DNA of 64,000 nucleotides from Marinobacter arenosus (GCF_019264345.1 NZ_JAHVAO010000002.1:186001-250000), one strand, 5' to 3'. Positions 19,896 to 30,014 are shown, counted from the stretch's first letter. Notes: generated by a model not told the origin, from the sequence alone. Numbers and translations are program-made.

Positions 19896-22133
19896 ATGGT
19901 AAAAGTTCGCGAAGACTATGCATTGACCGGTGACGGCGAAGTGGACATCGAACGATGGGTCCAGACGATCGCTGCCCAAACCCATCTGGACGATGTCGAT
20001 CAGTTTCGCAAAGCCTGTGAGAAGGCAGCGGAGATCGACCTTCAGGCGTTTCGCGAAGACCGACTTTGGGCGCCGGGGTCCAGCAGCTTCCGAATTGGCA
20101 TTGAAATGGCGCAGGTGCTTGCGGAGCTGCATCTGGACCAGGCCAGCCTCGTTGCCGCTATTCTGTACCGGGCGGTGCGGGAAGAGCGTGTCCCGCTGGA
20201 CGACGTGCGCAAGGAATTCGGCGATGAGATCGCCGGGCTGATCAACGGTGTTCAGCAGATGGCGGCGATTTCGTCCATCCATCACCCCCTCAAGGGGAAT
20301 GTCCTGGGGCAGAGTGAGGGCCAGCTCGACAACGTCCGCAAAATGCTGGTTACCATGATCGATGACGTGCGGGTCGCCCTGATCAAACTGGCCGAGCGCA
20401 CCTGCGCGATCCGGGCGGTCAAGAACGCGCCGGAAGAGAAGCGCATGCGGGTAGCGCGCGAGGTGTTCGATATATACGCCCCGCTGGCCCACCGCCTCGG
20501 GATTGGTCATATCAAGTGGGAGCTGGAGGATCTGTCCTTCCGCTACCTGCACGAGACCGCCTACAAGAAAATCGCCAAGCTGCTGGATGAAAAGCGGCTG
20601 GACCGGGACGACTACATCAAGCGTGTGATCGACACCCTGCACAAGGAGCTGGAGGATTCCGGCATCGTCGGCGACCTGTCGGGCCGGGCCAAGCACATCT
20701 ACAGTATCTGGCGAAAAATGCGGCGCAAGGGCATCGACTTCTCCCAGGTCTACGATGTTCGCGCGGTCAGGATTCTGGTGCCCGAGGTTCGCGACTGCTA
20801 CGCCGCACTCGGGATCGTTCACAGCCTGTGGCGCCACATTCCCAACGAGTTTGACGATTACATCGCCAACCCCAAGGAGAACGGGTACCAGTCATTGCAC
20901 ACGGCGGTGATTGGCCCCGAGGGCAAGGTGATGGAAGTCCAGATCCGCACCCATAAAATGCACGAGGAAGCAGAGCTGGGCGTGTGTGCTCACTGGCTGT
21001 ACAAGGGTACCGACAGGGGGAACAAATCCACTGGCTACGACGCCAAGATCAACTGGTTGCGCCAGGTGTTGGAATGGCAGGAAGATCTGGGCGACCTCTC
21101 TGGCCTTGCTGATCATCTCAAATCCGATGTCGCGTCGGACCGGGTCTATGTGTTTACCCCGGAGGGTCACGTGGTGGACCTTCCCCAGGGTGCCACACCG
21201 GTCGACTTTGCCTACCGGGTGCACACGGAGATCGGTCACGCCTGTCGCGGCGCGCGGGTCAACAACCGGATCGTGCCGCTGACCTACCCGCTGAAAACCG
21301 GCGATCAGATCTTCATCCTGACGTCGAACAACCCGGCACCCAGCCGGGACTGGCTGAATCCGAGCCTGGGGTACGTGCAGACCTCCCGGGCGCGGGCCAA
21401 AGTAACCCACTGGTTCAAACAGCAGGATCGTGGCCGCAACATCATCGACGGACGCGCCATTCTGGAGGACGAATTCAAGCGCCTGTCGCTGTACGACGTG
21501 AATCTGAACGAGTTGGCGGAGAAGGTGAACTATCACGGGGCCGAGGACATGTTCGCCGCGATTGGTGCCGGCGATCTCCGGCCTGCCCATGTTGCCCACG
21601 TCGCCCAGCAGATGCTGGAGCCCAAATCCGAGCAACTGGATCTGAAGTTCAGTGCCCAGCGCCACAAGCCCTATGACACTGCAACCGACATCCAGATTCA
21701 GGGCGTTGGAAAACTCAAGACCCAGGTCGCCAAGTGCTGCAAGCCGCTCCCGGGGGATCCCATCGGCGGGTACATCACGGTCGGGCGTGGGGTCACCGTG
21801 CATCGCCAGGATTGCCTGACCTTCCTGAACCTGCGGGAGTTCGAGCCCAACCGGATCATCGAGGTCAGTTGGGGGGGCAAGCCGGCCGCTGTGTACCCGG
21901 TGGATATTCAGATCGAGGCTTATGACCGGTCTGGGCTGTTGCGCGACATCACCCAGGTACTTTCTGCCTCGAAGAGTGATGTGCTGGCGCTCAATACCCT
22001 GAGCAACCAGGACGAGAATACCGCCACCATGACCGTAACGGTGGAAATTTCGAGCCTGGAACAACTGGCCCGGCTGCTGGCGCAAATACGCAACCTGCCC
22101 AATATCATCGATGTGAGGCGCAAGCGCGGATGA
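19896..22133 (+). CDS. relA: GTP pyrophosphokinase RelA, (p)ppGpp synthetase
   Basis: RelA makes the alarmone (p)ppGpp on ribosomes stalled by uncharged tRNA. ATG 19896 (MVKVRED) gives 745 residues, close to E. coli RelA. ATG 19860 in the same frame would add 12 unfamiliar residues but has a slightly better ribosome site. The N-terminal hydrolase domain lacks the HD residues (ILYRAVREE instead of a LLHDVVEDT-type motif), so it should be synthesis-only. The synthetase domain has YDVRAVRIL and an EFDD motif followed by NPKENGYQSLHT, typical of RelA. TGS, helical, zinc-finger (CCKPLPGD) and ACT domains follow. It overlaps mazG by four bases. Confidence 0.96.
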   Translation: MVKVREDYALTGDGEVDIERWVQTIAAQTHLDDVDQFRKACEKAAEIDLQAFREDRLWAPGSSSFRIGIEMAQVLAELHLDQASLVAAILYRAVREERVPLDDVRKEFGDEIAGLINGVQQMAAISSIHHPLKGNVLGQSEGQLDNVRKMLVTMIDDVRVALIKLAERTCAIRAVKNAPEEKRMRVAREVFDIYAPLAHRLGIGHIKWELEDLSFRYLHETAYKKIAKLLDEKRLDRDDYIKRVIDTLHKELEDSGIVGDLSGRAKHIYSIWRKMRRKGIDFSQVYDVRAVRILVPEVRDCYAALGIVHSLWRHIPNEFDDYIANPKENGYQSLHTAVIGPEGKVMEVQIRTHKMHEEAELGVCAHWLYKGTDRGNKSTGYDAKINWLRQVLEWQEDLGDLSGLADHLKSDVASDRVYVFTPEGHVVDLPQGATPVDFAYRVHTEIGHACRGARVNNRIVPLTYPLKTGDQIFILTSNNPAPSRDWLNPSLGYVQTSRARAKVTHWFKQQDRGRNIIDGRAILEDEFKRLSLYDVNLNELAEKVNYHGAEDMFAAIGAGDLRPAHVAHVAQQMLEPKSEQLDLKFSAQRHKPYDTATDIQIQGVGKLKTQVAKCCKPLPGDPIGGYITVGRGVTVHRQDCLTFLNLREFEPNRIIEVSWGGKPAAVYPVDIQIEAYDRSGLLRDITQVLSASKSDVLALNTLSNQDENTATMTVTVEISSLEQLARLLAQIRNLPNIIDVRRKRG

Positions 22134-22987
22134 GCTATTCCATAGACGATCTGAAAACCCTGATGGCGCGGCTCCGGGACCCGGAGACCGGCTGCCCGTG
22201 GGACACCAGGCAAACCTACGCTACCATCGTTCCGCACACGCTTGAGGAGGCCTACGAAGTCGCGGACGCCATCGAGCGCGAGGACTTTCCCCACCTGAAG
22301 GACGAATTGGGGGACCTGCTGTTCCAGGTGATTTTCTATGCCCAGATCGGCAAAGAGGACGGGCATTTCGATTTTGACGGTGTCGTCGACAACCTGGTTC
22401 ACAAGCTGGTTCGCCGTCATCCTCACGTGTTCCCGGAGGGCACGCTGGATAGCCGGATCGATCCGGACAATCGGCCGGACGAGGCCTGGATCAAGGAGAG
22501 TTGGGAGCGTATCAAAGCCGAGGAGAGAGCTCTGGTTCCGCCTTCGGATGCGCCCGTCAGTCGGCTCGATGGCATTGCCCGTACCCTGCCGGCGATGGCG
22601 CGGGCCGAAAAGCTTCAGAAGCGGGCGGCCAGGCACGGCTTCGACTGGCCGGACATCGGACCCGTCTTCGACAAGCTCCATGAGGAAATCGATGAACTCA
22701 AGGAAGCCTGGCATGCGGCCCAGACCGGAACTGGTGATCCGGATGCCGTGGAGGACGAGCTGGGCGACCTGTTGTTTGTGTGTGTCAATCTGGCACGTTT
22801 CATGAAGGTCAATCCTGAGCAGGCCCTCAAGCGCACCAATCACAAATTTGATGCCCGGTTCCGGGCCATTGAGCGGGTGCTCATGCGCGAAGGCCGCGAC
22901 ATGGACGAGGAATCCCTCGAAGCGCTGGACGCCGTGTGGCAGGCGGTCAAGGGCGTGGAAAAGGGGAGCTCCGGGAACAGAGAATAG
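22130..22987 (+). CDS. mazG: Nucleoside triphosphate pyrophosphohydrolase MazG
   Basis: MazG hydrolyses NTPs to NMP and pyrophosphate, which limits ppGpp and removes abnormal nucleotides. It has 285 residues with two MazG repeats. The first has CPWDTRQTYATI, HTLEEAYEVADAI and KDELGDLLFQV. The second has HEEIDELKEAW and EDELGDLLFVCVNLARF. It is coupled to relA through an ATGA overlap, a widespread pairing. Confidence 0.95.
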   Translation: MSYSIDDLKTLMARLRDPETGCPWDTRQTYATIVPHTLEEAYEVADAIEREDFPHLKDELGDLLFQVIFYAQIGKEDGHFDFDGVVDNLVHKLVRRHPHVFPEGTLDSRIDPDNRPDEAWIKESWERIKAEERALVPPSDAPVSRLDGIARTLPAMARAEKLQKRAARHGFDWPDIGPVFDKLHEEIDELKEAWHAAQTGTGDPDAVEDELGDLLFVCVNLARFMKVNPEQALKRTNHKFDARFRAIERVLMREGRDMDEESLEALDAVWQAVKGVEKGSSGNRE

Positions 22988-23117
22988 GGCCACGGTAAGT
23001 ACAATCCGTTACCAATTACCAGGTTCCCGCCGCAGCCGCTTCGTCTACACTTCGGGGAACGGACGCACTGATTCCGTGCGCCGTGCGCCATCAATAAGAT
23101 GCAGGAGTGAAGGCACC

Positions 23118-23462
23118 ATGAAAATCAAGGATCTGGTCAATTATTGGGACAAGCATGCTCGCGGACGGTTGACCCGCGACGCCTACTTTATGGCGTTGTC
23201 CGACCAGCATCACAAGCGTTTGGAGAAACTGGCAGCGCTCTATCCAATGAAATCGCCCCAGGACCTCATGCGGGACCTGATTTCGGCAGCGCTGGATGAA
23301 ATGGAGACCCGTTTCCCCTATGTTCAGGGTACCAAGGTGGTGGCTTATGATGAGGATGGCTTTGAGATCTATGAGGATCGGGGCCTGACCCCCAGGTTCG
23401 TGAGTCTTAGCCAGAAGCATATCCAGCGTCTCAAGGCCCGTCAGCTGGAATCGGTGGCCTGA
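23118..23462 (+). CDS. Small helical protein of unknown function, paralogue of 23572-23805
   Basis: It has 114 residues from ATG 23118, with AGGAG and GAAGG upstream. The frame runs further back but without a credible start. It begins MKIKDLVNYWDKHA and has the core LAALYPMKSPQDLMRDLISA followed by ALDEME. A C-terminal tail contains FPYVQGTKVVAYDEDG and TPRFVSLSQKH. From memory it resembles a Pseudomonas family loosely labelled type 1 pili tip component or pilin assembly, a label I would not trust. The convergent gene at 23572-23805 shares its N-terminal layout and core. The helix-rich core could bind DNA or a partner, but no function is shown. Confidence 0.75.
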   Translation: MKIKDLVNYWDKHARGRLTRDAYFMALSDQHHKRLEKLAALYPMKSPQDLMRDLISAALDEMETRFPYVQGTKVVAYDEDGFEIYEDRGLTPRFVSLSQKHIQRLKARQLESVA

Positions 23463-23499
23463 TCGGCTGACCGCCCAGGGCCTGTTCAGGGTCGTTCAA

Positions 23500-23521
23500 C
23501 GGAGTGGCGTCCGCCACTCCG
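23500..23521. terminator. Hairpin between the convergent paralogues
   Basis: CGGAGTGGC (23500-23508) and GCCACTCCG (23513-23521) make a perfect nine-base stem with loop GTCC. It sits between the two convergent genes. The T run after it is poor, so it may be an inefficient terminator or an mRNA-end stabiliser. Confidence 0.5.
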
Positions 23522-23571
23522 ATCGTATTCCCTTCGCTCTGTACTTTTCGCCCTGACGGATTTCGGGCGTC

Positions 23572-23805
23572 TTACTTTTCTTTGGTTTCCAGCCGATCTT
23601 TCAGGGGGCTCTGGCGCACCAGATCGTCCAGGGCGGCGCCGATCATGTCGTTGAGAATGTCACTCTCACTGCGATCCGGATAGAGTTCGGCCAGGGCGGC
23701 AATTCGCGCTGCATCCTCCAGCGGCAGTCGCAGGTTGTAATCGTGAGTCCGCTCGACGGGCTCTTTCTGCTTTTCCCAGTGCTTGGGCAGATCAGTTACT
23801 TTCAT
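23572..23805 (-). CDS. Small protein of unknown function, paralogue of 23118-23462
   Basis: It has 77 residues on the minus strand from ATG 23805, with a good AAGGAG site six bases before it. It reads MKVTDLPKHWEKQK, then LPLEDAARIAALAELYP and DRSESDILNDMIGAALDDL, then a charged tail KDRLETKEK. It matches the convergent 114-residue protein in the start (MK-DL-W-K) and the core (LYP, D-IL/LM-D, I-AALD), but lacks its C-terminal extension. Function unknown; possibly a ribbon-helix-helix-like or adaptor fold. Confidence 0.75.
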   Translation of the reverse strand: MKVTDLPKHWEKQKEPVERTHDYNLRLPLEDAARIAALAELYPDRSESDILNDMIGAALDDLVRQSPLKDRLETKEK

Positions 23806-23909
23806 GGGTACTCCTTGCGGCCAGAGGCTTGAAACGCCAATAGACTTTCTCGGCTATTCCTTAGTATCGTAAGTTTACTTTGCCTCCGTCAATTCAAAAG
23901 GACGTCAAT

Positions 23910-26555
23910 GTGACTGAGCTACATCCCGATCTTCGAGAGAATGTACGTATGCTGGGGGAATTGCTGGGACAGAGTATCCAGCGCTACCCCGGGCAGGAGT
24001 GTTACGAGCTGATCGAGGAGATCCGTGCGGCGGCCAAGGGAGACCGGAAGCAGGAGAGTGGCTCCGGGCAGCGCCTGGTGAGTCTTCTGCGCAAGCTGAG
24101 CGATGACGAATTGCTGCCGGTCACCCGGGCGTTTAACCAGTTCCTCAACCTCGCCAACCTGGCGGAACAATACCACGGGATCCGTCGTAAGCGAGGTCAC
24201 CAATCGGACCTGATGGTGGAGTCCCTGGGAGAGGTGTTCGACCGTCTGAAGGCCGGCGGCGTCAGTCCTGAGCAACTGCACGAGCGGGTGGCCGACCTGC
24301 GCATCGAGTTCGTGTTGACGGCTCACCCGACGGAAGTCGCGCGCCGGACCCTGATCATGAAGTACGACGAGATGTCCGAGTGTCTGGGGCGACTGGACCA
24401 CGACGACCTGATGCCGGCAGAACGCGAGGAGGTGGTTGATCGGCTCTCGCGGCTTGTGACCGAGGCCTGGCACACCGACGAAATTCGCCACGAACGGCCA
24501 ACCGCCGTGGACGAGGCCAAATGGGGCTTCGCCGTCATCGAAAACAGCCTCTGGCAGGCCCTGCCACGTTTCCTCAGCAGTCTCGACGCCGCCCTGGTCG
24601 ATTCGACCGGCCGGGGCTTGCCGCTGCAGGCCTCGCCCATTCGCATCGCCTCGTGGATGGGTGGGGATCGGGATGGCAACCCCAACGTCACTCATCAGGT
24701 TACCCGACAGGTTTTCCTGCTCGGCCGCTGGATGGCGGCTGACCTGTACTTGCGGGACATTCAGGCCTTACGCGCGGAGCTGTCCATGTGGCAGGCCAGC
24801 GCCGAGCTCCGGGAACGCGTGGGTGATGCCCGGGAACCCTATCGTCAGGTGCTGGCCGAGTTGCGCGAACGCCTTGTCAAAACCCGTGACTGGGCGGAGG
24901 CCAGCGTGAATGGCGAGCCTGCCGATGCCAACGGGATCCTGTTCGAGAATGAAGATCTCACCGGGCCCCTGGAACTGTGCTACCGGTCGCTGGTGGAATG
25001 CGGGCTGGAAACAATCGCCAACGGCCCGTTGCTGGATACCATTCGCCGGGCCCACACCTTCGGATTGCCCTTGATTCGTCTGGACATTCGTCAGGAAGCC
25101 TCCCGCCATGCCGAGGCGGTTGCCGAGATGGTGAATTACCTTGGTCTGGGCGACTACCTGTCCTGGTCGGAAACCGATCGGCAGGCATTTCTGGTGAAGG
25201 AGCTCCAGGGCCGGCGGCCCCTGGTGCCACGCAACTGGGAGCCCTCGGAGCAAGTGCGCGAAGTACTGGCAACCTGCGAAGTGGTTGCCCAGCAGACGCC
25301 CCAGGCACTGGGATCGTACGTCATCTCCATGGCAAGCAAGCCGTCGGATGTGCTCAGCGTCATCCTTCTGCTCCGGGAATCCGGAATGAAGTACCCCATG
25401 AGGGTGGTTCCCCTGTTCGAGACCCTGGACGACCTTCGAGGGGCTCCGGACAGCATGGCGGCCCTCTACGAAGTCGAATGGTACCGGGAATACTGCCGGG
25501 GGCGTCAGGAAGTCATGATCGGTTACTCCGATTCTTCCAAGGACGCTGGCCAGTTGATGGCTGCCTGGGCTCAGTATCAGGCCCAGGAACAGCTGACCAA
25601 GATTGCCAATCAGTACGGTGTGCACCTGACCCTGTTCCACGGTCGTGGCGGAACAGTGGGGCGCGGCGGCGGTCCCGCCAATCGGGCGATCCTGTCCCAG
25701 CCGCCGGGTTCGGTGAACGGCAGTTTCCGGATCACCGAGCAGGGTGAAATGATTCGCTTCAAGTTTGGTCTGCCGCACCTGGCGGTGCAAAGCCTGACGC
25801 TGTACACCACCGCGGTGATAGAGGCGACATTGGCTCCGCCGCCCGTACCCGAGCCCGAGTGGCGCGACACCATGGACTGGCTGACCGAGCGGTCTCTCGC
25901 GGCCTACCGCGAGGTAGTCCGGGAGAACCCGGACTTCGTGCCCTATTTTCGCCAGGTCACGCCGGAGCAGGCGCTGGGCAAGCTCGCGCTCGGCAGCCGA
26001 CCGGCGCGACGCAAAGCCACGGGCGGGGTGGAGAGTCTGCGGGCTATTCCGTGGATCTTTGCCTGGACCCAGATGCGACTGATGCTGCCCAGTTGGTTGG
26101 GCAGCGATGTAGCGTTGGAAGCCGCGGCCCAGGACAACCGCCTGCCGGTCCTTCGCGACATGATGAGGGGGTGGCCGTTCTTCCGGACGTACGTGGATAT
26201 GCTGGAAATGGTGTTGGCCAAGTCCGATCTCCGGATTGCCAGCTATTACGAAAAGACCCTGCTGGACGACGAAAACCTGCAGACCCTCGGGGCCGACTTG
26301 CGGGAGCGTTTGCAGCGCTGCATCCACCGATTGCTGGAGCTGAAGGAGCAAACGGACCTGCTGGAAGACGAGCCGGTGTTTGCTCACTCCATGCGGGTAC
26401 GCAACCCCTATACCGATCCTCTGCATTACCTGCAGGCGGAGCTGCTCCGGCGCAATCGGGAAAGCGAAGACAAGGGTGAAGTGCCTGAGCTGGTCGAGCG
26501 GGCGCTCAAGGTGACCATGGCAGGAATTGCTGCGGGCATGCGCAACACCGGTTAA
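23910..26555 (+). CDS. ppc: Phosphoenolpyruvate carboxylase
   Basis: Ppc fixes bicarbonate onto PEP to make oxaloacetate and refill the TCA cycle. GTG 23910 is preferred because AAAAGGA (23896-23902) is a good ribosome site, and because the resulting 881 residues match the family (E. coli has 883). The frame could extend to TTG 23880. Catalytic signatures are intact: LTAHPTEVARRT, MGGDRDGNPNV, YSDSSKDAG and FHGRGGTVGRGGGP. The C-terminal SMRVRNPYTDPL and MAGIAAGMRNTG are the usual end. It stands alone between a minus-strand small gene and a YbaK-HDOD gene. Confidence 0.97.
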   Translation: MTELHPDLRENVRMLGELLGQSIQRYPGQECYELIEEIRAAAKGDRKQESGSGQRLVSLLRKLSDDELLPVTRAFNQFLNLANLAEQYHGIRRKRGHQSDLMVESLGEVFDRLKAGGVSPEQLHERVADLRIEFVLTAHPTEVARRTLIMKYDEMSECLGRLDHDDLMPAEREEVVDRLSRLVTEAWHTDEIRHERPTAVDEAKWGFAVIENSLWQALPRFLSSLDAALVDSTGRGLPLQASPIRIASWMGGDRDGNPNVTHQVTRQVFLLGRWMAADLYLRDIQALRAELSMWQASAELRERVGDAREPYRQVLAELRERLVKTRDWAEASVNGEPADANGILFENEDLTGPLELCYRSLVECGLETIANGPLLDTIRRAHTFGLPLIRLDIRQEASRHAEAVAEMVNYLGLGDYLSWSETDRQAFLVKELQGRRPLVPRNWEPSEQVREVLATCEVVAQQTPQALGSYVISMASKPSDVLSVILLLRESGMKYPMRVVPLFETLDDLRGAPDSMAALYEVEWYREYCRGRQEVMIGYSDSSKDAGQLMAAWAQYQAQEQLTKIANQYGVHLTLFHGRGGTVGRGGGPANRAILSQPPGSVNGSFRITEQGEMIRFKFGLPHLAVQSLTLYTTAVIEATLAPPPVPEPEWRDTMDWLTERSLAAYREVVRENPDFVPYFRQVTPEQALGKLALGSRPARRKATGGVESLRAIPWIFAWTQMRLMLPSWLGSDVALEAAAQDNRLPVLRDMMRGWPFFRTYVDMLEMVLAKSDLRIASYYEKTLLDDENLQTLGADLRERLQRCIHRLLELKEQTDLLEDEPVFAHSMRVRNPYTDPLHYLQAELLRRNRESEDKGEVPELVERALKVTMAGIAAGMRNTG

Positions 26556-26612
26556 GCTAGGGACCATCGAACAGGTGGCGGCACCACGCCCCAAGAAAAA
26601 CAGGAGTAAGCT

Positions 26613-27983
26613 GTGGCTCTAGCTGCGCGACTGGAACGATTTCTTGCCCGAAAGGGCTTGCCCTACACGGATCTTCGGATCGACCAGGTGGCCAATCTTG
26701 ACGCAGCGGTAATCGCCTCCGGGCAGCCACAGGCGGACTTCATCCAGGCGACCCTGCTGATCGACATCAGCGGTGTCGTCATGGCCGTGCACAAGTTCGA
26801 CAGTTCACTGGACATGGACGCGGTCCATCAGCTTACCGGACGCAATCTGCAGCCGCTGACCGCGCGCCAGACCATGAGGTTGTTCAGTGACTGTGATCCC
26901 GGCTTCATCCCCCCAATCGGTGCGGCGTACGACCTACCGGTTTTGGTGGACGAGGACGTAGCCCGGGCGGAGCGGGTCCTCTTATCCGGTGGAACCGATC
27001 ACGGGCTGTTGGACATGGAGGGGCGCCACCTGAGACTTGCCCTGGCCGGAGGCAGAACCGGACACCTGGTGATTCGGGGGCAGGGCAACGGTGATCGCAC
27101 GGCGCTCACCCTGGATGAAGTCGCCGATAAGCTCCAGCAGCTCTATCGACTCCCGCCCATGCCGGCGCTTGCTTTGCGAATCCTTCGTTTGACCGCCAAC
27201 ACCGAAGCCACCGCCCGGGAGCTTGCGGAGCTGATCGAGTTCGATCCCAGCCTTACGGCCCAGATCATGCGCTACGCCCGTTCAGCCCTGTTCAACTACC
27301 CGGGGCAGATCAACTCGGTTCAGGAAGCGGTCACGCGGGTTCTTGGGTTCGACCGGGTGGCTCACATCGCTCTGGGTATCGCCTCGGTGCGGGCATTCGA
27401 CGTGCCGCGCAAGGGTATGCTGGGCATGGACAATTTCTGGCGCCACTCCCTGTACTGCGCATTCCTGTGCCAGAGCCTGGCGCCCCATTGTGGCGTCGAC
27501 AAAGGGCTGGCCTACCTGTGTGGTCTCCTGCACAACTTCGGTCTGTTGCTGGTGGGGCACCTGTTCCCGGCCGAATTCGAGGAGCTGAATGCCCTGCGCG
27601 AGGCCAACCCTGAGGCCAGCATGCATTCGCTGGAACAGCAGGTGTTCGGGCATGCCCAAAATGAACAGATTCTTGCCGTCGGCCATGGCGCCATTGGCGG
27701 GATCCTGCACCGGCTCTGGCAGTTACCGGATCCGGTGGTCAAGTCAGCGGGCATGCATCAGCATGCCAGTTATCATGGCGAGCACGAGCAGTACGTGTTG
27801 ATGGTTCAGCTGGCCAATGCCCTGCTCAAGGCACGAGGTATTGGCGACGAATTCAACGCCGACGACATCCCCTCTCTCCTTGAGGGACTTGGGCTTGCGC
27901 CCGGGGTGGTGGACGATCTGGAACTTGAGATCGATCGCGTTGCCCCGGATCTGGACGCGCTGGCCACATCCCTGTCATCCTGA
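26613..27983 (+). CDS. YbaK-like / HDOD two-domain protein
   Basis: It has 456 residues from GTG 26613, with CAGGAG six bases before it. Residues about 1-150 resemble the YbaK/aminoacyl-tRNA-synthetase-associated editing fold (RLERFLARKGLPYTDLRIDQ, LLIDISGVVMAVH, LSGGTDHGLLDMEG). Residues about 180-440 are an HDOD domain (LPPMPALALRILRL, LIEFDPSLTAQIMRYA, ITKVL-like VTRVLGF, HSLYCAFLC, AYLCGLLHNFGLLL). HDOD domains are HD-related, usually non-catalytic signalling domains. It is unlinked to its neighbours. Function unknown; editing-like binding coupled to HDOD signalling is only an inference. Confidence 0.8.
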   Translation: MALAARLERFLARKGLPYTDLRIDQVANLDAAVIASGQPQADFIQATLLIDISGVVMAVHKFDSSLDMDAVHQLTGRNLQPLTARQTMRLFSDCDPGFIPPIGAAYDLPVLVDEDVARAERVLLSGGTDHGLLDMEGRHLRLALAGGRTGHLVIRGQGNGDRTALTLDEVADKLQQLYRLPPMPALALRILRLTANTEATARELAELIEFDPSLTAQIMRYARSALFNYPGQINSVQEAVTRVLGFDRVAHIALGIASVRAFDVPRKGMLGMDNFWRHSLYCAFLCQSLAPHCGVDKGLAYLCGLLHNFGLLLVGHLFPAEFEELNALREANPEASMHSLEQQVFGHAQNEQILAVGHGAIGGILHRLWQLPDPVVKSAGMHQHASYHGEHEQYVLMVQLANALLKARGIGDEFNADDIPSLLEGLGLAPGVVDDLELEIDRVAPDLDALATSLSS

Positions 27984-28065
27984 GTCCGCAGGCCATTCCT
28001 GGGCTAAGATGCCCGGTCGCGGTGCATGATACGGAGGTCGACTTTCTCTAAGGAGGCTGACTTCG

Positions 28066-28071
28066 TATAAT
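28066..28071 (+). promoter_or_regulatory. Possible -10 element before adk
   Basis: A perfect TATAAT lies at 28066-28071, about 114 bases before the adk ATG, without a convincing -35. The intergenic stretch 27984-28184 otherwise shows only a GGGAG ribosome site next to adk. Confidence 0.35.
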
Positions 28072-28163
28072 GCGCGTTCGCCGATTCCGGCGCGTATCCG
28101 TTCGATGCCGAGAGGTTGTCGCAAAGGCGCGGGCTTTTGCCACAACTTTTTAAACGATAATGA

Positions 28164-28838
<675 letters not shown>

Positions 28839-28873
28839 ATCATCACTATCCTGATCCGAGGGTTTTCACGGCC

Positions 28874-29572
28874 GTGAAACTGCTGGCACTGGATACGTCA
28901 TCGGAGGGCTGCTCGGCAGCCCTTCTTGTTGATGGCGAGATATCCGAACGTTTCGAGATTGCGCCGCGTGGCCACACCCGGCTGTTGATGCCCATGGTGC
29001 GCGAGTTGCTGGCGGAGAAGAGCCTGGTGCCGGCGGACCTGGATGCCTTGGCGTTCGCCTGCGGGCCGGGTTCCTTCACCGGCATCCGAATCGCTACAGG
29101 CGTGGTCCAAGGCCTTGCCTGGGGGCTGGACGTACCGGTGGTGCCGGTGTCCTCCCTGGCGACCGTGGCGCTCGGGGCAATGGAAACTCTGGATCTGAAT
29201 GACGGGGACACAGTTGCCGTGGCATTCGATGCCCGTATGGGCGAAGTCTACTGGGGATGTTTCGCCCGCCGTGATGGCTTGCCGGTTTTGCAGGGCAAAG
29301 AACGGGTTTGCCCGCCGTCCCTGGTTGCCCTTGAAGGCGAATCCGGACGCTGGGTGGGCGCAGGACAGGGTTGGCGGTTCCGGGAGGAGATGCCCGCCGA
29401 GGTGGCTGGCCGCGTCGTTACTGTCGACGACACCCTGGTTCCGCGTGCGGCCTGGGTTGCCAGGTTGGCCGAAGCCGGATATCGGCAGGGGCAGGCGGTG
29501 CCCGCTGAAATGGCGCAACCGGTGTACATCCGGGATGAGGTGGCCTGGAAAAAACTGCCCGGCCGTGACTAG
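28874..29572 (+). CDS. tsaB: tRNA threonylcarbamoyladenosine protein TsaB
   Basis: TsaB partners TsaD and TsaE in making t6A37 of ANN-decoding tRNAs. It has 232 residues from GTG 28874. Actin-like fold motifs are visible: LLALDTSSEGCSAALL, APRGHTRLLMPMV, and FACGPGSFTGIRIATGVVQG. The downstream gene is a small orphan and then rsmJ, so RNA modification genes cluster here. Confidence 0.93.
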   Translation: MKLLALDTSSEGCSAALLVDGEISERFEIAPRGHTRLLMPMVRELLAEKSLVPADLDALAFACGPGSFTGIRIATGVVQGLAWGLDVPVVPVSSLATVALGAMETLDLNDGDTVAVAFDARMGEVYWGCFARRDGLPVLQGKERVCPPSLVALEGESGRWVGAGQGWRFREEMPAEVAGRVVTVDDTLVPRAAWVARLAEAGYRQGQAVPAEMAQPVYIRDEVAWKKLPGRD

Positions 29573-29651
29573 CTCAAGATACTTTTAATCCCGATTGGAT
29601 TCTTCCATACTTCCTTCAGTCACTTTGTCACTGAGCCTGCGGAATCAGACC

Positions 29652-30014
29652 ATGATCGGTGGTATCAATTCAGGAAGCAATTACGCGTACCAGACCGGCA
29701 ATAACAGCCTGGCCAGGGAACGAAGTGATACTGCCCGCCTGCCGGCGTCCTCGCCTGAGAAGTCCGCCGAATCCGCTCGCCGTGAACTGTCTGATGGAAA
29801 GTCGCTGGTTGCGATCGAGCGTGGGCCTGATACGAATCTGGAGCGTCGGATTGAAGCCCGGCGTGCCGCCGAGGATGCGCGCCTGGAACGCTTTCGTGCG
29901 GACGACCTGCCGCTGCCTACGGCTCGAGCCCTGTCGACATTCGCTACGATTGCTGCCGCCGGGCAGGAGTCTGGCGGCGATGCGTCGCTTGCCGGCATCG
30001 ATATCCTGGTTTAA
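29652..30014 (+). CDS. Small hypothetical protein between tsaB and rsmJ
   Basis: It has 120 residues from ATG 29652. The frame opens earlier at 29595, but the residues before 29652 look like untranslated leader. The sequence is low in hydrophobic residues and rich in Arg, Ala, Glu and Ser ([39 protein letters not shown]). It suggests a largely disordered N-terminal part with one charged helix. Its stop overlaps the rsmJ ATG by one base (TAATG), so it is probably translated with rsmJ. No function recognised. Confidence 0.6.
   Translation: MIGGINSGSNYAYQTGNNSLARERSDTARLPASSPEKSAESARRELSDGKSLVAIERGPDTNLERRIEARRAAEDARLERFRADDLPLPTARALSTFATIAAAGQESGGDASLAGIDILV

Noticed and set aside
18474..20837. 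787-codon open frame on the minus strand
   Set aside because: It is the shadow of rlmD and the start of relA, both with complete family motifs on the plus strand.
20892..22085. 397-codon open frame on the minus strand
   Set aside because: It is antisense to relA.
24768..26594. 608-codon open frame on the minus strand
   Set aside because: It lies opposite ppc, whose catalytic motifs are intact.
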